A stretch of DNA of 18,457 bases from Thermoplasmata archaeon (lineage in GTDB: Archaea > Thermoplasmatota > Thermoplasmata > GCA-020350865): the NCBI GenBank assembly GCA_020351895.1, contig CP070672.1, forward strand, positions 3,979,875 to 3,998,331, given 5' to 3'. The notes below the pieces were generated by a model. That model ran no database searches and was not told the DNA's origin. It saw only the letters and a list, made by a program, of their open reading frames with translations. Every line of letters begins with the position of its first letter. Position 1 is the first letter of the stretch. Below, piece by piece: positions 15,805 to 18,457 of the stretch. The translations under genes and the position numbers were made by a program.

Positions 15805-16206
15805 ATGAATATCGGAATAGTTGTGAGCGAATTCCACTACGACATCACAATGATGATGTTGGAGAGGGCAAAGGAGCATGCGAAATTCCTAAACGCGGAA
15901 GTCACCAGTGTTGTTCAGGTACCAGGTGTGTTTGATATGCCACTTGCTGTGCGCAAACTCCTTGAGAAAGATGCAATCGACGGGGTAGTAACCCTTGGTG
16001 CCGTAATAGAAGGTGAGACAGAGCATGACGATGTAGTCATGGGCCAGGCGAGCAGGAAAATCACGGACCTTGCAGTGGAATTCGGCAAGCCCGTGGGTCT
16101 TGGAATAACTGGGCCAGGGATGAGCAGGCTTCAGGCTGAAGAGCGCATTGAGCGTGCCAAGGCGGCTGTTGAAAGCGTTGTCAAGATGCATGAGAGGTTG
16201 AAGTAG
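15805..16206 (+). CDS. ribH: 6,7-dimethyl-8-ribityllumazine synthase
   Basis: RibH condenses DHBP from RibB with the ribityl-aminouracil intermediate to give lumazine, the substrate of RibC. It has [10 protein letters not shown] at the start, [16 protein letters not shown] (38-53), [14 protein letters not shown] with catalytic H74, and GLGITGPG where other members have the PVxFGV-type strand. At 133 residues it is at the short end for the family (usually 135-160). A GGAGG about 8 nt before the ATG gives a strong independent start, as expected after the 156-nt spacer. It is the last gene of the riboflavin operon. aspS follows after 87 nt with its own TATA box. Confidence 0.95.
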   Translation: MNIGIVVSEFHYDITMMMLERAKEHAKFLNAEVTSVVQVPGVFDMPLAVRKLLEKDAIDGVVTLGAVIEGETEHDDVVMGQASRKITDLAVEFGKPVGLGITGPGMSRLQAEERIERAKAAVESVVKMHERLK

Positions 16207-16257
16207 ACTCCAAAATGAATATTCCACGTGCTACAAGTTAAAAACCACTCGCCTAAT

Positions 16258-16266
16258 TTTAAATAT
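16258..16266 (+). promoter_or_regulatory. TATA box of aspS
   Basis: TTTAAATAT is centred about 31 nt before the aspS ATG, predicting a leader of about 5 nt. No ribosome binding site is present, and an out-of-frame ATG at 16283 would be upstream of the expected start of transcription. Confidence 0.5.
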
Positions 16267-16293
16267 CCATAATCAATACCTCATGCGATTAAC

Positions 16294-17610
16294 ATGGAAG
16301 CCCTCGGCGACTGGCGCAGGAGTAAGTACGCATCCGAGATCTCCTCTGAGGATTTCGATAAGGAAGTAACAGTTGCAGGATGGATTCAGGATATCAGGAA
16401 TCTCGGTGGCATTGCATTCATTCTTTTGAGGGACAAAACCCATGTTCTGCAGGTTACAGCAATTAAAAAACATCACGGTAAGGATTTTTTTAAAAAGATC
16501 ACCACCTTACCAAGGGAATCTGTCATAATAGTGAAAGGAAAGGTACAACCCAATGAGCAGGTGGCATCAGGCTTCGAAGTCCTGCCCACGGAAATGAAGG
16601 TCTTGGGAATGGCAAAAACACCCCTGCCCTTGGGTGTGATTGACAAGGTTGACGCTGACATGGATACAAGGCTCGATTCCAGGTTCATAGATCTTAGAAA
16701 GGAGGAAGTTGCCGCGATATTCAAAATCCGCTCAACGATTCTTAGGGCAGTTCGAGAAGTGTTCGAAAAAGAGGATTTTATCGAGGTTCATACCCCAAAG
16801 ATAGTGGCCACTGCAACGGAGGGGGGCACAGCCCTTTTTAAGGCCACCTATTTCGAGAAAAAGGCCTATTTAAACCAATCACCCCAGCTCTATAAACAGA
16901 TGTTGATGGCCACGGGATTTGATAGAGTTTATGAAATTGGCCCGGCTTTCAGGGCCGAGGAGCACGATACAACCAGGCATTTAAACGAGTTCACGTCAAT
17001 AGATATCGAGATGGCATTTTCTGATGAGGAGGACGCAATGGGTGTTCTGGAGAGATGCGTATACAATGCCATACTTAAAACCAGGGAAAACAACGAAAAC
17101 GAGATGAGGCTCTTGGGGGTCGATATGGATATACCAGCCCTTCCACTTGAAAGGATAACCTACAATGAATGTCTTGATATTATCAAGGAAGGTGGAGTCC
17201 CTATGGAGTGGGGTGAAGATTTCTCAATGGAGGCCATGAAGATATTGGGGGAGAAGATATCTGATTTCTTCTTCATAACCAGGTGGCCCACAAAGAGCAA
17301 GCCCTTTTACACCCAGCCCTTTGAGGATGAACCAGAGCTCTGCCGAGGATTCGACCTACAATACAAAGAAAAGGAAATCACATCAGGAGCACAGAGGGTT
17401 CATGACGTGGAATTGCTAAAAAAGAGATTAGAAGAGCAGGACCTTGAACCTTCGGATTTCACATTCTATCTGGATGCCTTTGAATACGGCATGCCGCCCC
17501 ATGCTGGCTGGGGATTGGGCGCAGAAAGATTGACAATGATTTTAACTGGTATGCAGAATATCAGGGAATGTGTACTGTTTCCAAGGGATCGAAAGAGGCT
17601 GGTTCCCTGA
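16294..17610 (+). CDS. aspS: Aspartyl-tRNA synthetase, archaeal type
   Basis: This class II synthetase charges tRNA with aspartate. Its 438 residues match the archaeal/eukaryotic type, which lacks the bacterial insertion domain. An N-terminal OB-fold anticodon-binding domain (about 15-105) is followed by the catalytic core. The core shows RFIDLRK (motif 1 region, 130-136), the flipping-loop segment PKIVATATEGGTALF (168-182), QSPQLYKQ, motif 2 FRAEEHDTTRHLNEF (219-233) and motif 3 GWGLGAERL (405-413). In the anticodon domain, Q32 and A91 sit where I recall residues that separate tRNA-Asp-specific enzymes (W and K) from relaxed ones (H and P), so specificity for tRNA-Asn cannot be read directly. 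It is a single gene, convergent with the MscS-family gene. Confidence 0.97.
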   Translation: MEALGDWRRSKYASEISSEDFDKEVTVAGWIQDIRNLGGIAFILLRDKTHVLQVTAIKKHHGKDFFKKITTLPRESVIIVKGKVQPNEQVASGFEVLPTEMKVLGMAKTPLPLGVIDKVDADMDTRLDSRFIDLRKEEVAAIFKIRSTILRAVREVFEKEDFIEVHTPKIVATATEGGTALFKATYFEKKAYLNQSPQLYKQMLMATGFDRVYEIGPAFRAEEHDTTRHLNEFTSIDIEMAFSDEEDAMGVLERCVYNAILKTRENNENEMRLLGVDMDIPALPLERITYNECLDIIKEGGVPMEWGEDFSMEAMKILGEKISDFFFITRWPTKSKPFYTQPFEDEPELCRGFDLQYKEKEITSGAQRVHDVELLKKRLEEQDLEPSDFTFYLDAFEYGMPPHAGWGLGAERLTMILTGMQNIRECVLFPRDRKRLVP

Positions 17611-17639
17611 GATTGGATTGATTCGTATTATTTAATAAA
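17611..17639. other. Convergent gap between aspS and the MscS-family gene
   Basis: These 29 nt are AT-rich and contain a TTATTTAATAAAT near-palindrome at about 17629-17641. It could form a weak shared terminator stem for both transcripts. Confidence 0.25.
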
Positions 17640-18457
17640 TCAGGGATTTTCTTTTGTCATGTGCACATCCATCTGTGGATATGGTATGCTGATGCCTTCC
17701 CTGTCGTAGGCCTCCTTCAATGCCTTTTTCATATCAAAGAAAACATCCCAGTAATCCTCGGTCTTGCACCACGGCCGAACCACAAGGCCCACAGCGGAAT
17801 CGCCATGATCGCTTACCGCAACTTGCGGGGCAGGGTCGGAAAGTATCTTGGGATGCGATTTAATAACTTCCATTGTGGTCTTGATGACCTTGTTTAAATC
17901 ATCTGTATATCCCACGCCAACCTCCATGTCCACCCTACGCTTTCCATGGCGCGTGAAATTGATGATGTTCCCACCCCAGACCGATTTGTTGGGGATGATA
18001 ATGCGCTTGTTATCCGGTGTGTTAAGCTCAGTTACACTGATTCCCACACTCTGAATGGCCCCGGTCTCACCGCCTATGGTCACAACATCTCCTGCCTTGA
18101 AAGGTTTGGTTATTGCAACCATGAAACCAGCAGCAATGTTGCTGAGGGTGTCCCCAATGGCAAAGCCTAGAACGAAGCCAAGGACCACAGCAAGGCCTAA
18201 GATATATTCACCCATGTCCAGGCCCAAGAATCCTAAGGCAGTGAACACTACGAAGATCGTTAACATTATTTTTATTAACCTGCTTGTGAACTCGGCCAGA
18301 ATCTCAGATGCCTTTCCCTTTAAAAGGGATTTTCTCACTGACCTTCCAACTATCTTAACCACACTCAAGCCTATGATCAGAACCTCGATGAACATAATGA
18401 GGTTCCAGAGGCTGAATCCTAGAAGTGGCAGGTCTTCTTGAATGTTGAATCCAAATA
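17640..18457 (-). CDS. MscS-family mechanosensitive channel (partial, N-terminus beyond window)
   Basis: The reading frame stays open to the right edge of the window, beyond the first in-frame ATG at 18395. The 21 codons upstream of that ATG (GFNIQEDLPLLGFSLWNLI) look like real protein leading into the first membrane helix, so the true start is outside. At least 272 codons are visible. Three helices are followed by the pore-lining TM3 (GLAVVLGFVLGFAIGDTLSNIAAGF) and the beta domain (KPFKAGDVVTIGGETGAI). Then come a PNKSVWGG stretch and the alpha/beta C-terminal domain ending in YPQMDVHM. Such channels open under membrane tension to release solutes during hypo-osmotic shock. It is convergent with aspS, 29 nt apart. 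Confidence 0.93.
   Translation of the reverse strand, partial: FGFNIQEDLPLLGFSLWNLIMFIEVLIIGLSVVKIVGRSVRKSLLKGKASEILAEFTSRLIKIMLTIFVVFTALGFLGLDMGEYILGLAVVLGFVLGFAIGDTLSNIAAGFMVAITKPFKAGDVVTIGGETGAIQSVGISVTELNTPDNKRIIIPNKSVWGGNIINFTRHGKRRVDMEVGVGYTDDLNKVIKTTMEVIKSHPKILSDPAPQVAVSDHGDSAVGLVVRPWCKTEDYWDVFFDMKKALKEAYDREGISIPYPQMDVHMTKENP

Noticed and set aside
18055..18441. Plus-strand 128-codon frame at the right edge
   Set aside because: It is antisense to the MscS-family gene, whose pore and beta-domain motifs are clear.

Overview
The window is chromosomal DNA of an archaeon, by inference a euryarchaeon of a Thermoplasmata-like, peptide- and organic-acid-fermenting lineage. The archaeal call rests on several markers: the archaeal riboflavin set (an RibH-like riboflavin synthase RibC, the stand-alone FAD synthetase RibL and a monofunctional RibB), an archaeal/eukaryotic-type aspartyl-tRNA synthetase, paired single-domain KaiC/RAD55 ATPases, and TATA-like boxes about 26 nt before start codons that lack a ribosome binding site, which suggests leaderless mRNAs. 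The exact lineage is a guess.

Layout. Positions 1-669 (minus) hold the N-terminal part of a 2-hydroxyacyl-CoA dehydratase/benzoyl-CoA reductase-family subunit that runs off the left edge. A PEBP-family protein follows on the plus strand (854-1288). Positions 1307-5744 are all minus strand: a short M29-type aminopeptidase overlapped by a PqqD-like protein, a large OPT-family transporter and PurM. Positions 5884-6393 (plus) hold an AT-rich gene for a membrane-anchored ectodomain protein of unknown function. Positions 6453-8027 (minus) hold two tandem KaiC-like ATPases. Positions 8126-9455 (minus) hold two overlapping genes for a four-helix membrane protein and a secreted or anchored protein. 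A 410-base gene-free stretch (9456-9865) contains a nested inverted-repeat structure. An isochorismatase-family hydrolase (minus) then faces a divergent MoxR-type AAA+ ATPase and VWA-protein operon (10540-13963).

The right side is a riboflavin/FAD operon, ribB-ribL-ribC-ribH (14025-16206), interrupted between ribC and ribH by a 13-bp perfect inverted repeat flanked by imperfect direct repeats. A 50-codon open frame runs through this element. aspS follows from its own promoter, and a convergent MscS-family channel gene runs off the right edge.

How the genes work together. OPT uptake, the aminopeptidase and the acyl-CoA dehydratase fit a peptide/amino-acid fermenter. RibB makes the four-carbon unit, RibH and RibC finish riboflavin, and RibL converts FMN to FAD; riboflavin kinase and the GTP branch are not here. 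The MoxR-VWA pair and the KaiC pair are each self-contained ATPase modules of unknown client. Most of the window is ordinary housekeeping and metabolic DNA. The least explained items are the ribC-ribH repeat element, the structured spacer at 9526-9603, the membrane pair, and the membrane-affine and coiled-coil segments of the VWA protein. I see no CRISPR array, transposase, rRNA or convincing tRNA.
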